From the NCBI GenBank assembly GCA_014378065.1, contig JACMOK010000002.1, forward strand, positions 1 to 32,966: a stretch of DNA of 32,966 nt. Direction: 5' to 3'. The notes below the pieces were generated by a model. It did not search any database and was not told where the DNA came from. It saw nothing but the letters and a program-made list of their open reading frames with translations. Shown piece by piece: positions 31,718 to 32,966 of this stretch. The position numbers and the translations under genes were made by a program. Within the stretch, counting starts at the first letter, position 1, and each line of letters starts with the position of its first letter. The stretch comes from Flavobacterium sp. GTDB lineage: Bacteria > Bacteroidota > Bacteroidia > Flavobacteriales > Flavobacteriaceae.

Positions 31718-32966
31718 GTCAAAACCGATATCTTTTCTAAAATACATCGTATCAAAATGCAGCTTGTCTATATTTTCATACGATTTTTTTATGGCTTCTT
31801 GGAAAGTATTTCCGTACGAGGTTACCGCCAAGACGCGCCCGCCGTTGGTTAGCACCTGTCCGTTTTCGATTCTGGTTCCGGCATGAAAAACCATGGCGTC
31901 TTTTACGCGATCCATTCCGGAAATGGACTTACCTTTTTCATAAGTATCCGGATATCCACCAGACACCAGCATGATCGTTGCAGCACTTCGTTGGTCAATT
32001 AGCAATGCCACTTGATCGAGTTTCTGATCAGCGACCGCTTGAAACAACTCGATCAAATCACTTTTGATTCTTGGAATAACTACTTCTGTTTCCGGATCCC
32101 CCATTCTAACATTATATTCGATGACAATGGGATTGCCTTTTACGTTGATCAAACCAATAAAAATAAACCCTTTGTATACAATTCCGTCTTGCAGCAATCC
32201 TGCAATGGTAGGCTTTACAATTCGAGTTTCAATTTTTTCTAACAAGACCGCGTCGGCAAACGGAACTGGTGAAACAGCTCCCATTCCCCCGGTATTCAAA
32301 CCCGTATCACCTTCCCCAATCCTCTTGTAATCTTTGGCGGTGGGCAACATTTTATAATTTATGCCATCAGTCAGCACAAAACAGCTGAGTTCAATCCCAT
32401 CAAGAAATTCTTCAATAACCACCTTTGCGCTTGCCGTTCCAAATTTTTCATGCACCAGCATGTTCCTGAGTTCCGCTTTGGCCTCGGCCAAGTCTTGAAT
32501 GATGAGAACGCCTTTTCCTGCAGCCAAACCATCTGCTTTTAAAACGTAAGGTGGCTGCAATGTTTCTAAAAATCTACATCCTTTCTCTACCGTTTTTTTA
32601 GTAAAACTGTCGTAGGCTGCCGTTGGAATTCGGTGCTTTACTAAAAATTCCTTTGCAAATTCCTTGCTTCCTTCGAGCTGCGCCCCCAATTTTGACGGCC
32701 CTATAACCGGAATGGCTCTCAACTGTTCGTCGTTTTGAAAAAAATCGAAAATGCCTTCTACAAGCGGATCTTCTGGGCCTACCACTACCATGTTTACTTT
32801 TTCAAGTAGTACAAATGTTTTAATCGCTTCAAAATGAGTTGGATTTAAATGTACATTGGTAGCGATTAATTCGGTTCCGGCATTTCCCGGGGCGACAAAG
32901 AGTTTTTTACAGCTTGGCGATTGGAGCATTTTCCAAGCCAAAGCATGTTCTCTTCCGCCCGAACCT
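31709..32966 (-). CDS. purD: Phosphoribosylamine-glycine ligase (GAR synthetase), 5' end cut by window edge
   Basis: PurD joins phosphoribosylamine and glycine using ATP, the second step of purine synthesis. It is an ATP-grasp enzyme. The reading frame is open through the right edge: the bases beyond 32941 still encode GSGGREHALAWKM, the conserved N-terminal glycine loop, so only about the first six to eight residues are missing. Other signatures are VGPEDPLVEGI, GPSKLGAQLEGSKEFAKEF, KADGLAAGKGV, the ATP-grasp core VVIEEFLDGIELSCF, and KDYKRIGEGDTGLNTGGMGAVSP. An apparent start at 32941 (TTG) is internal. It is convergent with the small membrane protein gene. Confidence 0.97.
   Translation of the reverse strand, partial: GSGGREHALAWKMLQSPSCKKLFVAPGNAGTELIATNVHLNPTHFEAIKTFVLLEKVNMVVVGPEDPLVEGIFDFFQNDEQLRAIPVIGPSKLGAQLEGSKEFAKEFLVKHRIPTAAYDSFTKKTVEKGCRFLETLQPPYVLKADGLAAGKGVLIIQDLAEAKAELRNMLVHEKFGTASAKVVIEEFLDGIELSCFVLTDGINYKMLPTAKDYKRIGEGDTGLNTGGMGAVSPVPFADAVLLEKIETRIVKPTIAGLLQDGIVYKGFIFIGLINVKGNPIVIEYNVRMGDPETEVVIPRIKSDLIELFQAVADQKLDQVALLIDQRSAATIMLVSGGYPDTYEKGKSISGMDRVKDAMVFHAGTRIENGQVLTNGGRVLAVTSYGNTFQEAIKKSYENIDKLHFDTMYFRKDIGFDLF

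Overview
The window is a chromosomal segment of a Bacteroidota bacterium, almost certainly a member of the Flavobacteriaceae and close to Flavobacterium. The evidence is an AT-rich composition, few Shine-Dalgarno sequences, several candidate promoters of the Bacteroidota type (TTG, about 18-22 nt, TAnnTTTG), a SprE-type gliding/type IX secretion lipoprotein, a split ATP synthase operon, and several families mostly confined to this phylum (HU-CCDC81/SPOR protein, DUF4292, DUF4254, DUF6427- and DUF6341-like proteins). It is mostly housekeeping DNA. I see no prophage, insertion sequence, CRISPR array, tRNA or rRNA.

Layout. 1-353 is non-coding with a candidate promoter. 354-1922 is a secreted protein of unknown function. 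1954-4413 (minus) holds an HD hydrolase and, beyond a terminator, a soluble acyl-ACP desaturase paired with a PlsC acyltransferase. recA follows with its own terminator, convergent with a second PlsC acyltransferase. Next come trpS and dprA (convergent), an HU-SPOR envelope protein divergent from dprA, and an acyl-CoA thioesterase. 10602-17700 is one long minus-strand run: GNAT, flippase, dut, sugar nucleotidyltransferase, TPR protein, DUF4292 lipoprotein and EnvC. Its main themes are polysaccharide export, nucleotide metabolism and cell-wall cleavage at division.

17781-26809 is a second long minus-strand block. It reads sprE, bactofilin, atpZ and a 4-TM protein (all overlapping), then a good promoter, then atpB-E-F-H-A-G with a strong terminator at the end. 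The beta and epsilon subunits (atpD, atpC) are absent, as is usual for split Bacteroidota operons. 27008-32966 holds a ferredoxin-type reductase, a DUF4254 plus glycosyltransferase-9 pair, upp, two small-family membrane proteins and the 3' part of purD, which runs off the right edge.

The most interesting parts are the overlapping sprE-bactofilin-atpZ-4TM module in front of the ATP synthase genes, the long N-terminal domain of ATP synthase subunit a, hairpins inside the atp operon (atpE/atpF and atpA/atpG), a structured intergenic element between the flippase and dut, a 20-bp tandem repeat, promoters placed five bases before a start codon, and the HU-SPOR protein. I did not find a wholly new defence or mobile system, and I do not claim one.
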